Shown here piece by piece: positions 1-10,784 of a stretch of 64,000 bases of DNA. Numbering within the stretch: the stretch's first letter is position 1; each line of letters begins with the position of its first letter. A program made the translations under genes and the position numbers. The stretch covers positions 31,180,850 to 31,244,849 of the forward strand of contig CM055111.1 of NCBI GenBank assembly GCA_029204225.1, written 5' to 3'. The notes below the pieces were generated by a model, which made no database searches, was not told the DNA's origin, and saw nothing but the letters and a program-made list of their open reading frames with translations. The stretch comes from Diphasiastrum complanatum (taxonomy: Eukaryota > Streptophyta > Lycopodiopsida > Lycopodiales > Lycopodiaceae).

Positions 1-479
1 GAGAGTCTTGAGCTAGAGCCTACACTACATCATGGGTGACTAGGAGGAGGCTATGCTAGACATCACTAGTTGGCCTTTAGGTATCATGATTCAGCCCTAT
101 CTCCTCAGCTTTACCATGAAGAATTTAAGATTTACTTTTAGGTTGTTTACACGTTGCAGACTGATAGATATTATAACAATTTGTGATTTGCTTTTATGAA
201 ATTTGGATAATTCAATTATAGAAGTTGGAACTACATGCCATTCATCGTTTATGTATGTTCTACGATTTCAGACTTGTCACTTGTATTTGAATTATGGTAA
301 CAAGCATTACTTCCCCTCTCATCAGACAAGCATTCATTGCATGGATTAACAATAATCACTTAAATAAGAATAAAGAGATTCTACTATATGAGCAAATCTT
401 CATAAGTATAATCTTGAAAATAGCATAGACAGAGTAAATCATTCACATCAATAAAATGAGAATAGAATAACTCACTAAC
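1..479. repeat. Copy of BPS1-like upstream sequence at window edge
   Basis: Base 1 starts a sequence that recurs at 14,890 and 15,345 (shared run gagagtcttgag with one substitution) and whose first part also lies upstream of the BPS1-like gene near 42,230. No reading frame is supported. Because these bases equal the start of the second large unit, the window probably opens inside a larger array of the same unit (inference). Confidence 0.75.
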
Positions 480-600
480 TTCACTTCATTTCATTTCATA
501 GAAATATGCGAGAACAAAAGCTCTTTATATAGCCTCGTAGATGTTCTAAATATGAAATAACCGTCTTAAGTTCCATAACCACTTCTTGGCATTGGCCCTT
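440..600 (-). repeat. LTR-like fragment of the minus-strand Copia family
   Basis: The stretch ctcactaacttcacttcatt through to cttaagttccataacc recurs at 4,465-4,590, 10,170-10,290, 15,810-15,930, 19,820-19,940, 43,615-43,730 and 45,050-45,130, often beside gag relics of this family. On the minus strand it reads ggctatataaa, a TATA-like element. I take it as a piece of that family's LTR; its ends were not resolved. The following bases (600-817) hold a short frame shared with unit 2 but nothing I recognise. Confidence 0.5.
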
Positions 601-817
601 CAATAATCGCAAGCCTGAATTCTTTGGTGATGTGAGCTAGTTTACAATTGATCAGATTGTATCTGATAAGGGTATTGTGAAGATACCGTTGCTTGAGTGA
701 TAAAGATGAGCCTTCTCGCTCTATCTCAGTGGATTTGAATGCCCAAACAGAAGTAAGCTTCGCCCAGATCGGTCATGTCAAGTTCGGAAGACAACATCTG
801 TTTAGCAAGCATCTTAT

Positions 818-1197
818 TCACTTTGTCTCCCTCTGTACTAAGCTTTACAACACCCAATTTGGTGTCCTATGGCCAAAGTTTATGATCATCTGAAGTTTTG
901 CAAATTTGTGAGTAAAATTGGCAAAATTTGAAATTGTTCTGATTGCATGCCAGTCATTTCCCTAATTTGTAGTATTGTGCTTGGCATGGATTAGTTGCAT
1001 GTTGATTCTCAGAGTGATTATGACATGCATGAGAGATTTACAATGGATTTGAGTGGTCATATGCATGTGCTCTTATAGTTGGGTTACAAATCAGTGTTAA
1101 TGGATGACAAATCCGTAAAACTGAAGTTACATAGGATAATTTTGTAATGACATTTGTAACTGATGTAGTGTGCTTTGCATGCCAGTTTGACATTGGG
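818..1197 (+). repeat. Left arm of a long inverted repeat (unit 1)
   Basis: Read on the opposite strand this matches 7,146-7,525, with shared landmarks such as ggcatgcagtcagaacaatt. The arms are about 380 bases and roughly 5.9 kb apart. Several small indels separate them, so they are old. No coding frame is supported. Confidence 0.8.
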
Positions 1198-1224
1198 GTA
1201 GTCCATTGACTATAGGCACGCTCA

Positions 1225-3590
1225 AGTGCGAGGCTCGAATTGTCATATCGGCGGCAGAGGCATCGAAGGTTTGCATGGAACTTTGCATTTGCCTTTGCCT
1301 TTGAAATCGTCAAACCATTAGAGGAGTTCTAAATCCAAGAAAGACCCTTTGTACATATTCTTTTTATATTTTTTTCTCAATTTTTTATTACACATGGACC
1401 AATCAAAACACTCAAATTTGAAATCTACGTAACGTAACGTTTTGAGTCCACATTTTGATCCCGCACTAAAAATGGCATTACTTTTTCGTGGTAAGTTCAA
1501 ATTTAGCGGAGTTTGGTGCATTGAAAAGCGCTTGACCACGGGCTTTCCAATGATATGTTGGATGCATACTTTTGATCTACAATTAAGAAGTTATGGCAAG
1601 TCAAAAGTATTAGTGTTATAATATTTTAATAATATAAACTAAATCTTGCACGAATTCTTAAAGGGTCATTTTGGAACTCAAAACTCCTCTAATGTGATCC
1701 TCAATAAAGACTATATCCCTACTGAGTAAAATCTGCTAGTATCAAAGTCGTATAGCTTGGTCAGATGAAGTGTATCCAATTAAGGATGGTCTTGAGACCT
1801 CGGAAGTTGAATTTCTTCCTCGTCTCCTTCGGGATCTGTGCATAGGTGATGCATCCGGACACTCGAAGGTTCTTCATTGAAGCTCCAAACCTCATGTGGT
1901 GTTTTGCCTACGAGGGCCTTAGGTTAACATTTTTTTTGGACGTAGGCTGCAATGGAGACAGCTTCAACCCAGAAGCTATTCGACAAAGATTCATGTGCCA
2001 GCATACATTTGGCTGACTCGACCAGGGTACGATTCTTCCTCTCGGCTTTGATTTGTCTGCCAATTTCTTTCTCTACATGCTCCTTGAAGATTTTGAAACA
2101 ATTGAATGCTTTTGACTTCTTCTTGATAAAGTATACCAAGCAATCCGCTAGAAAACATGCTGATGGCTTGATCTAAATGGTTTCATGGCCCAGTTTACAG
2201 ACTAGACAGTCTTGACAAGTAGATAGATAATTTGACTTTCCTATCTGGATAGTCGAGATCAACAACAATAGATTGTTTAGACATTTGTTGTACAAAATGA
2301 ATAGAAGTACTGTTATTTCTTTGAATAGAAGTACTAAGAGCCTGACTAGAGGTAGAACAACAATTGACTTAATCTATACAATTATCCATGTCTCTTTCCG
2401 AGTGCTAGGATCCTGTCTTTCCTATCAACTACTTTACACTCATCAGATTCAAATTCTACTCTATGTCCTAGATCTGTAATTCTGCTAACGAAGAGCGAAT
2501 TAGTAGATAGATTCGGTACATGCAGTACATTTTAAAGTATCTTAGATTGATTGTTTGCAAAGCTCAATCTTACCGTACCTTCACCTTTGATAGCATGTGT
2601 GCTATTGTTTCCCATGTGAACATATTGTTTGGTATTGGAAGGCGTATAGGACTCGAAATAGCCAATATGGCTAGTCATGTGTTGTGTGGCTCGGGAGTTC
2701 AGAAACTAGGAGCTGTCGTTGGATGTTTTTTTGATGGCTAGTCATTAAGGCATCATTATCCGATTCTTGAATCGACTGTGGTGCTTCTGTACCTGCATTT
2801 GCCACTTGTTTCGACTTCCCCTTGCTGTTGTTCTTTTCCTGCAGTATGCGACAATCTTGGATCTTGTGGTTGGTTCACCAGAATATGTGTAGAATAGCTA
2901 ATTCTTTGTCAGCTAGTTTGACTGCTCTTGACGCTGTGTCGGTTCATGATTTAGCCTTGGTTGCTTTGGGCCTTTCTTTGTTGCTTAGTTGAGCCTTTTT
3001 TGGTGTATAAGGCATGAGAGTCGACACTTGAGGAACCAACGACTTTGTTCCTTCTGCTCTCTTCCTAAAACAACATTGTCATGACTCTTGAAAGAGTCAA
3101 TTCAAGGTGTGTCAAGATAATCATCCCCCAGCTGTCTTAATGAGCTTGGAAAGCTTGAAAGTAGTGTCATTACTACATCTTGATCATCTATGACAAATCC
3201 AAAAGTAGCCATTTGCTATGGTAGGTTCTTGAACTGGTTGATGTGATTCTGTAGGGAATCTTCGTTGGTCATCTTGAGGGAGAAAATGTTCTTTCTTAGA
3301 TGTAGCTTGGAAGCTATGTCGCGCACATCGTACAGAGTGCTCAAGATGTCCCAGACTTCCTTGGAGATCTGAGCTTCATACACATGGCCGATTTGAGTGT
3401 CTGATCTATTGAGGATGATCAGCGCAAAGGCTTTGCCATCTTTCAGCATTCATCGAGAGATTACAGCATCGTCAGCTTCATTTCTTACCTCTACACCTAT
3501 AACAATGTCATACAATTCCTTAGCCATTAGCACAGTTCTCATCTTAAATTTCTATAGATGGTGATTGGCTCCATCAAGCTTGTCCATCAT
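1225..3590 (-). pseudogene. Degenerate Ty1/Copia gag-protease-integrase (minus strand)
   Basis: Reading leftwards from 3,590: Gag with EVWDILSTLYDV and HINQFKNLP motifs; a weak protease region ending in QHMTSH; GAG-pre-integrase with NVLHVPNLSTN- and RLSHCCS-like strings; integrase remnants ending in LVESAKCML; and the IPKETRKKFNF region after integrase. Stops and frameshifts break it throughout, the integrase is shortened, and there is no reverse transcriptase. A 375-bp MITE-like insertion lies in its distal part. The same fragment recurs in unit 2, and its integrase-distal part resembles 57.5-58.2 kb. It cannot encode a working polyprotein. Confidence 0.8.
1318..1692. mobile_element. MITE-like element, unit 1 copy
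   Basis: A 375-bp AT-rich noncoding insertion bounded by a perfect 11-bp inverted repeat, TTAGAGGAGTT at the left and AACTCCTCTAA at the right. Related Copia sequence at 57,575-57,610 and 60,756-60,790 runs straight through this point without it, so it is a true insertion. I could not define a clean target duplication. TTA on one side and TAA on the other would suit a Harbinger-like TWA site only if one has mutated, so the superfamily is left open. Confidence 0.65.
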
Positions 3591-3597
3591 AGGACTG

Positions 3598-3690
3598 GAT
3601 TTATATAGCCTCGTAGCTGTTCTAAATATGAAATACTTTGTCTTAAGTTCCAATAACCACTTTTGACAAGGATCATAATAACATATAGTT
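3598..3690 (-). repeat. Short LTR-like fragment
   Basis: Contains the same tatatagcctcgtag and cttaagttcc landmarks as the other LTR-like pieces of the minus-strand Copia family. It lies at the Gag start of one relic and abuts a second gag relic on its right, so it marks a junction between two broken copies. Confidence 0.45.
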
Positions 3691-4437
3691 CTATCAGCCC
3701 TTGGCGTAGTCCCCCTGATGGTGGTGTGTTCCTTCGTTCGAGCAGCTCACTACTGGCATTTCGGCTTGCTCTTGAAGTTTGTTACATTTATCATCTCTAT
3801 CATGGAGCTAAACCTCCATATCAGATAACTGCTACTACTATCGTTTCAAATCTACCATGGAGTTCCGCAGTCTCTTTCCTGCAACAACATTGTCATGACT
3901 CTTGAAAGAGTCAGTTTAGGGTGTGTCGTGATGATCATCACCCAACTGTCGCATCAGCTTGGCAAGCTTGAAAGTAGTGTCATTACTGCATTTTGATCAT
4001 CTATGACATATCCGACAGTGGCCATTTGCTTCAGCAGGTTCTTTGACTAGCTGATGTGCCTCTGTAGGGAATCTTCGTTGGTCATCTTGAGCGAGAAATC
4101 TTCTTCTTGAGATGTAGCTTGAAGCTATGGTCACACACATAGTACAGAGTGCTCAAGGTGTCCCAGACTTCCTTGGAGGTCTGAGCTTGAGTGTCTGATA
4201 TATTGAGGATTATCAGCGCAAAGGCTTTGCCATCCTTCAGCTTCCATCAAGAAAATTGCAGCATCGTCATCTTCGGGTCTTACCTCTGCACCTATAACAA
4301 CGTCATACAATTTGTTAGCCATTAGCATAGTTCTCATCTTAAATTTATATAGATGGTAATTGGCTTCATCATGCTTGTCCATTATAGGACTGGCTTTTCC
4401 CTTGGAAATCCATGTTGATATTAGTCTAAGTGATAGT
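3690..4437 (-). pseudogene. Second degenerate Copia gag (minus strand)
   Basis: Minus-strand Gag begins near 4,410 with the string MDKHDEANYHLYKFKMRTML, followed by LMANKLYDVVIGAEV, a Gag N-terminal motif typical of plant Copia elements that start with (K)LDGxNYxxWKF. It continues through a frame-broken middle to THPKLTLSRVMTMLLQEE near 3,880. Frameshifts and stops interrupt it. It is related to, but distinct from, the gag at 3,080-3,590, and matches relics at 9,341, 19,010 and 24,780. Confidence 0.75.
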
Positions 4438-4690
4438 AGTAACTATCAGTGACTTGAGAATGAAAATAGACTAACTCACTAACTTCACTTCATTTCATTT
4501 CAATGAAATATGCGAGAACAAATGCACTTTATATAGCCTCGTGTTCTAAATATAAAATAACCCTCTTAAGTTCCATAACCGCTTTTGACAAGGATCGGAA
4601 TAACATATGGACTCTGGGTCAAAATAAAGTTTGACCAAAGATTGACTTGATCTTCGACCTGGTATCAGAATACACTTATTCAATTCTAAG
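4438..4690 (-). repeat. LTR/leader fragment upstream of minus-strand gag
   Basis: Directly upstream of the Gag start on the minus strand and holding the minus-strand TATA-like ggctatataaa, as expected of a 5' LTR promoter. A plus-strand TGGTATCAGA at 4,660-4,669 looks like a Copia primer-binding site in the opposite orientation, so two elements may be juxtaposed here. LTR ends are not resolved. Confidence 0.45.
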
Positions 4691-4773
4691 CTCAATCTTT
4701 TTCAAACAACAAATAAACTATCACAAGAAATAACTATTTTGCATTATGTAGATCGAAATAAGAGACAACTAGA

Positions 4774-4971
4774 TCATGCCATGTTATCACATGTCTTCAT
4801 CCTCAGATTGAGCAGGTCCTCCAAATGTACATGAATTGTTGTAATGTGCTCCTTCCAAAAATCTATTAAAGTTTTCATATGAAAATTTGGGGCTACACAA
4901 ATGCATACAACATCATTGTTGTAATCTATACAAAACTTCACGCTCGATGTTGAAAAAAAAATGATCAGCAT
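4774..4971 (-). other. Unrecognised minus-strand coding-like fragment
   Basis: The minus frame carries the string FCIDYNNDVVCICVAPNFHM and then DFWKEHITTIHVHLEDLLN. The same text recurs at 10,470-10,660, 20,121-20,324 and 25,692-25,890. The last copy is continuous with a longer frame, so this is a piece of some repeated gene or element ORF. I do not recognise the protein. Confidence 0.35.
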
Positions 4972-5005
4972 CGATCATTAATTGTTTTTTTAAAGATGAT
5001 TGATG

Positions 5006-6883
5006 AACAACCACTTCACCCCTCCTTTTAATGAAATTATCAATTTCAATAAAAGCTAACTAGAAAGATGATATATAAAAATATCCAAATCCAAGAAAAG
5101 TCAGCAATAAGTGCTTCCACTAAAAGGATTCACTTCATTACAAACATGACTTATCCTTCAAATATTTTCAATCTGAGTGATAGAAGTTACTATTCCATCG
5201 AAATCCATTTATGTAACAAAGATATTCTAGGTTTAAGAAATTGAAACATTTTAATCTTAGAATTTATCTGAATTCCAAGGCTATTCACACAAGTAGTAAT
5301 ATGAAATAACAAACTCTTAGAAGAATAACTTCATGTTGGAAAGAATCATATAAATCAGTCTGATATCTTATATTTGAGAAATTACTAAGAAGTAAAGGAT
5401 TAATTAATAAAGCGAGAAAATAGATTTGAGGGCCTCTAATTTTGTAAATAATGAGATACCACATTGGGATCTAGATTAAACCTCAAAATTTTCCAAAATA
5501 TCCCACATTTGATCAAATGGTTTTCTTCTATCACATATCGTGACTAGGTACTATAACACACCATTGATCATCAGATCTTTACAGTCCTAGAATTCTCTTT
5601 CAAAATTACTGATGTCCCATACCATCAGCTTTTCCTTTCATAAAATCTTTAAACCGCCTAATCTGATATTCTAGAGATCCACTGATCATCTAGCTGTCCT
5701 ATAATCACTATAGGTTATTATGCCTTATTTCCAAAACACTAGAGAATCCATTTATTCAGATAACTGGCATGCCTATGAGATGGATACTACGAATCCACAT
5801 CTGATCCTGTGATATAAACAGAAGAATTACCATGGTTAAATATTACATCCTGATCCTTTCTGGTTAATGAATAAGCTTCAAATCCCTACTGATGCATCAA
5901 ATCTAGGGACAAGCTTCTATCAACTAACAGATCCAATGTAATCCATGCATGAGATTCCACCTTTAACCTCACAATTGACATCCAAAACTGTGGATAACTC
6001 AATGGTTACAAAGATATCAATTACGAGGTCAACTGAATGAATTCAAACCAGGAAATCAATAACCAGAATTAAGCAACTATTTACAAGGATTACCAAGATC
6101 CTAACTGCGAAATACATTTCCTTATACTACTTACTACCATCTGATGTCCACTCTTCTTCCTTCCTTAGAATTTTCAGTTCTCTGGAAATCTATTTCAACT
6201 AAGGTACCAAAAAGACGTATTGACAGTAGTAAATGTTTAAAAATCAATCACTATAGGAAAAAGTCCAAAACAATTTTACTTATGTCCTTCACCTGGGTTG
6301 AATATCTGTTATATCAAAAATCATTTACTAGTATGTGAAACCGTACTAGTCTAATCTTTTGAATATAATTCACCATAGGATTTTACTGGAAATGAAATCA
6401 GTTATGTAATTTCTTTTATTACAAATTTTCCAATAAAATTGGACTATTTTTTCTTTTTATTGACTGGTTTGGCATAACTCCGTTAATATTGATAAATCCT
6501 ATCCAAACACATAATATAAAATTACATGAATGGAAATCCCACCAATAGGATTTCAGTAATTCTTGAACCATATCCTATCAGATTTATTGTCTAGATAAAG
6601 AATACTATTCCCACTCATTCAATCTGGTCATTTCATATTGTTTGACGATTTTGATCAAATTTAACGAGTATCTTGCACAAACATTCATTTGACTAATTTC
6701 TAGCGATCAACATCGATTAGAAAACTATCAGACAAGTAACTGATTTCAAATTTTTACCAAATTTAAATTCAACAAAAAAGAAAAAAATTCAAATTTCAAC
6801 TTTCAATCTGGGAGTTCCCAACTCCAAAAGTAAAAAGAATGACAATACAGTAAAACTTGTCAGCAATTTCATTGCAGTTTCTC
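5006..6883. repeat. AT-rich 1.9-kb noncoding repeat, copy 1
   Basis: About 1,880 bases without a supportable reading frame, repeated at 20,346-22,230 and 37,852-39,694. It contains many short poly-A/T runs and no motif I can name. It may be untranslated interior or LTR of a large Gypsy element (inference). From 6,884 to 7,145 there is only a 61-codon frame that changes freely between units, so it is probably not a gene. Confidence 0.75.
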
Positions 6884-7145
6884 CTGTCAATCTTAACTTA
6901 TCTATCACCACAAAATAATTTAGACTTAGTGAAAACACTGTGACCAATTATGAGTGATAAACTCAGTTTAATCAATTCACTAATCGAAACTGATTTTATA
7001 GATGACAAAAAAATGAACGAAATTTTTATTTTTTCGGAAAACTCAAATTTTGCTTTTATTTTACGTGATTCAGAAATACTGTTAGTACAAAAGGCAATCG
7101 AAATCGAAAAAATTGAAACACTATATGATTTCTAATGTTACTAAC

Positions 7146-7525
7146 CCAATGTCAAACTGGCATGAAAGCACAATACATCAGTTACAAACGTCATTACGGC
7201 ATGTTTTTACGTAAACTTCAGTTTTACGGAATTTGTCGTCCATTAATACTGATTTGTGATCCAATTGTCAAAGCACATGCATATGACCACTCAAATCAAT
7301 TGTAAATCTCTCATGCATGTCAGAACCACTCTAAGAATCAACTTGCAACTAATCCATGCAAGCACAATACTACAAATTAGGGAAATGATTGGCATGCAGT
7401 CAGAACAATTTCAAATTTTGCCAATTTTACTCACAAAACTGCAAAACTTCAAATGATCATAACTTTGGCTATAGGACACCAAATTGGGTGCTGTAAAGCG
7501 TATTACAGAGCAAGACCAATTGCTG
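7146..7525 (-). repeat. Right arm of a long inverted repeat (unit 1)
   Basis: Reverse complement of 818-1,197 with minor differences. It includes the string gacaccaaattgggtgctgt, which appears at the left arm as its complement. The following 400 bases (7,526-7,930) carry no recognisable gene. Confidence 0.8.
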
Positions 7526-7879
7526 GAATTCTTGGTCCTAACCTCAAAGAAAGCTTCAAACGACTTTGGTATACCTATTTACAAGCTCTACATGGTGTTT
7601 TATAGCCACCTCTATCCAACTTTATGAAAAACAAGCAAAAATGATGATTTTTGGCTATTTTCCAGTTTTTTCATCACAATAAAGTGGAAATTCATGACAT
7701 ACAACTCTTTCTCTAACACATGCAAACAATTTATAGAATTACAACCATCTAATTGGTCTGATCTTGCTGGATTATGGTTCTTCCTATCTATTTTGTGCCA
7801 AAAAACATGAAAAACCAAACAATTCTTACCAAAACATAGCCTACAATCCTAAATCATTGGAAAGAACCAGCATGCATCA

Positions 7880-8452
7880 TTGGAAATAGCCGGATTGGAG
7901 AAGTTAATCAGTTATGCTTTGCTGAGTTCCAATCCGAGTTGTATCTTTCTCTGCGAGATCTTTGTCGAACCGATGGGTTTTTTGGTCGTATATGGCAAGA
8001 TGTCCTGGCAGGAAGCTCTATTTTGAGAGAAAATCTAGGAAAGCAAGATTCCAAGAAATCTCATGAAGAGAAGATACTTGATAATTATTTCATTGGAAAT
8101 GGTTTGCTTTTCCATAGAGGAAAAGTTTGTGCACCAGATATCGTGGACATTAGGGCCCAAATCCTGCACGAGTGCCACAATAGCCCCAGTGCGGGACACC
8201 CTGGTATACAGAGGACACTTGACCTTGTTAAGTGAAAATATTATTGGCCAAAAATGAAAGGTCATGTTGAGGCATATGTTCAAAAATGTGAACAATGCCA
8301 AGTAAATAAAGCAGAAACCAGCAAGAAATGGGAAAGTACTTCCATGGATTTTTTGGTCGGACTTCCCAAGTTAGGGAAGGGTCACGAAGCTATTTGGGTA
8401 GTAGTTGACAAGCTAACAAAAATGGTGCAGTTGATTCCAACAAAAACTTTGT
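7880..8452 (+). pseudogene. Gypsy (Ty3) integrase N-terminal relic
   Basis: Plus-strand frame with the region leading into integrase (KILDNYFIGNGLLFHRGKV), then the HHCC zinc-binding domain: HECHNSPSAGHPGIQRT, KYYWPKM and CEQCQVNK. The start of the catalytic core follows (STSMDFLVGLPK, IWVVVDKLTKM). An in-frame TGA sits just before KYYWPKM. The core ends at 8,452, where BPS1-like flank begins, so most of the DDE domain is missing. Duplicated at 23,250-23,822; a diverged relative lies at 10,845. Confidence 0.88.
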
Positions 8453-8840
8453 TGTAAAACTTTGTGCCTATTCAGATATATTCTAAGCAAAATGCGGACG
8501 CCATGGTAATACCACAAAGGAGCCATAGTAAAGGCCACGAGCAATTGAGAAAAAGTAATCACAATTACTATTTTCTCTACCAAGTAAATTGTAGACCTCA
8601 ATTATCTTGCCTTTCAAGAATATAAACAACGATAAAAGATGTTCTATTTTTGTCAGTTAATTTGATGCCATGTTACTCCTCAATATCCAGCTAGTAAATA
8701 ATCTTGCGATAGTCATTCTAGAGGTGCAACTAGCGAAGAATCACTTAACAAAATTTCCTTACTGAAGAAATGAGTTTTGTCCTACCCGCGACTATGTCAT
8801 CAACAAAATCACGTACGGTGCACACTAAACTTTCCAAACC
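8453..8840 (-). pseudogene. 3' tail and downstream flank of BPS1-like gene
   Basis: Matches 40,319-40,705. The right 75 bases encode, on the minus strand, the last ~30 residues of the BPS1-like protein (DDIVAGRTKLIS, then a stop); the rest is its downstream flank. Both edges are sharp: Gypsy integrase on the left and an unrelated repeat on the right. With no promoter or body it is a dead gene piece. Confidence 0.85.
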
Positions 8841-9340
8841 TTCAAAGTATTCACTATATTTATCTTCCTGTTTTGTGTAATAGAAATCCACTAGTAGTTC
8901 TATTCAACTTTTCTACGAGTATTTTTGGACATTCAACATCTTATCATTGGATGTTACAAGAAACCTTAAGTAATGATCTGTTTTGAAGGTTTGGCTGCAA
9001 TTATTTTCAAAGGCCGGATCCTTTTGTCTCAAATATTCTAAAGTGATATCATGTGAAGTCTTCCATTTATTACCTTATTGGAGATGTCTCCTTTTAATTC
9101 CTGAATTCGATATATGGGGCACATCAAATTGAATAGGCAGTATGAGATACATCCCATATACTAAAGATAAGGGTGTTTTTTTTGTTGTTATCTTTTTGTT
9201 TTTGATATACCAAAAGAACCGCTAGTATTTTTGTGTCCCATGTGGATTTAGAACAGCTTAATGAATAGGGATGGAGAGGAAAGAAATCCAACAGTTCTTG
9301 TCCGCTTAACACTAGGTTGTCGCGTTATGGGAACCCAAGT
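8841..9340 (-). other. Fragment of an unrecognised repeated sequence
   Basis: Recurs at 24,211-24,770, and its first 220 bases recur at 26,195-26,413 (landmark ggccggatccttttgtctca). In the 26-kb copy the minus strand gives fairly open frames (KWEDKYSEYVEGMKECIHS). The origin is unknown. No complete gene here. Confidence 0.4.
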
Positions 9341-10115
9341 TTGATCTCCTTTTAAAAATCACCCAGTTTGCTATTCGGGTTGGCATAGTCCCCCCGATGG
9401 TGGTGTGTTCCTTCCTTCGAGCAGCTCACAACTAGCATTTCGGCTTCCTCCTAAAGTTTGTTACATTTATCGTCTCTATCATGGAGCCGAACCTCCATAT
9501 CAGATAACTGCTACTACTGTCGTTTCAAATCTACCATGGAGTGCCGCAGTCTCTTCCTGCAACAACATTGTCATGACTCTTGAAAGAGTCAGTTTAGGGT
9601 GTGTCGTGATGATCATCACCCAACTGTCGCATCAGCTTGGCAAGCTTGAAAGTAGTGTCATTACTGCATTTTGATCATCTATGACATATCCGACAGTGGC
9701 CATTTGCTTCAGCAGGTTCTTTGACTAGCTGATGTGCCTCTGTAGGGAATCTTCGTTGGTCATCTTGAGCGAGAAAATCTTCTTCTTGAGATGTAGCTTG
9801 GAAGCTATGTCGCACACATAGTACAGAGTGCTCAAGGTGTCCCAGACTTCCTTGGAGGTCTGAGCTTTAGACATATGGCCGATTTGAGTGTCTGATATAT
9901 TGAGGATTATCAGCGCAAAGGCTTTGCCATCCTTCAGCTTCCATCAAGAAAATTGCAGCATCGTCATCTTCGGGTCTTACCTCTGCACCTATAACAACGT
10001 CATACAATTTGTTAGCCATTAGCATAGTTCTCATCTTAAATTTATATAGATGGTAATTGGCTTCATCATGCTTGTCCATTATAGGACTGGCTTTCCCTTG
10101 GAAATCCATGTTCAT
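9341..10115 (-). pseudogene. Degenerate Copia gag, third relic
   Basis: Minus-strand Gag from MNMDFQGKASP near 10,110 through LMANKLYDVVIGAEV and onwards to the frame-broken end near 9,400. It has the same family and breakpoints as 3,690-4,437, but is joined on the left to the repeat at 8,841-9,340. Several stops; not functional. Confidence 0.75.
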
Positions 10116-10690
10116 ATTAGTCTAAATGATAGTAGTAACTATCAGTGACTTGAGAATGAAAATAGACTAACTCACTAACTTCACTTCATTTCATTTCAAT
10201 GAAATATGCGAGAACAAATGCACTTTATATAGCCTCGTGTTCTAAATATAAAATAACCCTCTTAAGTTCCATAACCGCTTTTGACAAGAATCGGAATAAC
10301 ATATGGACTCTGGGTCAAAATAATGTTTGACCAAAGATTGATTTGATCTTCGACCTGGTATCAGAATACACTTATTCAATTCTAAGCTCAATCTTTTTCA
10401 AACAACAAATAAACTATCACAAGAAATAACTATTTTGCATTATGTAGATCAAAATAAGAGACAACTAGATCATGCCATGTTATCACATGTCTTCATCCTC
10501 AGATTGAGCAGGTCCTCCAAATGTACATGAATTGTTGTAATGTGCTCCTTCCAAAAATCTATTAAAGTTTTCATATGAAAATTTGGGGCTACACAAATGC
10601 ATACAACATCATTGTTGTAATCTATACAAAAATTCGCACTCGATGTTGATAAAAAAATTTGCACTGATCTTGCTAGACTATGGTTCTTAC
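10116..10690 (-). repeat. LTR-like fragment plus unrecognised coding-like piece
   Basis: Holds the family LTR landmarks (tatatagcctcgtg near 10,227), a plus-strand TGGTATCAGA near 10,358 and the minus-strand FCIDYNNDVV piece at 10,470-10,660. Parallels 4,438-4,971. The match to the earlier copy ends near 10,660, where sequence leading to a Gypsy relic begins. Confidence 0.5.
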
Positions 10691-10784
10691 TATCTAGTTT
10701 GTGCCAAGAAACCTGAAAAACCAAACAATTTTGACCAAAACATAGCCTAGAATCCTAAATCATTGGGAAGAACCAGCATGCATC

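Larger units (their letters stand above)
1..10690. repeat. Large duplicated block, unit 1
   Basis: Every recognisable piece here recurs in the same order and orientation about 15,340-15,410 bases further right: Copia relics, MITE, inverted-repeat arms, AT-rich block, Gypsy integrase and BPS1-like tail. The first 9.3 kb is very similar, with scattered substitutions and small indels. A 24-base stretch present at 24,247-24,272 is missing near 8,876. The last 1.3 kb (gag and flank) is more divergent. This is one composite segment copied as a whole, not a single transposon. Confidence 0.9.

Noticed and set aside
6950-7135. 61-codon frame conserved in position between the two units
   Set aside because: Several amino-acid changes between near-identical units and low-complexity Ile/Lys/Phe content suggest no constraint.
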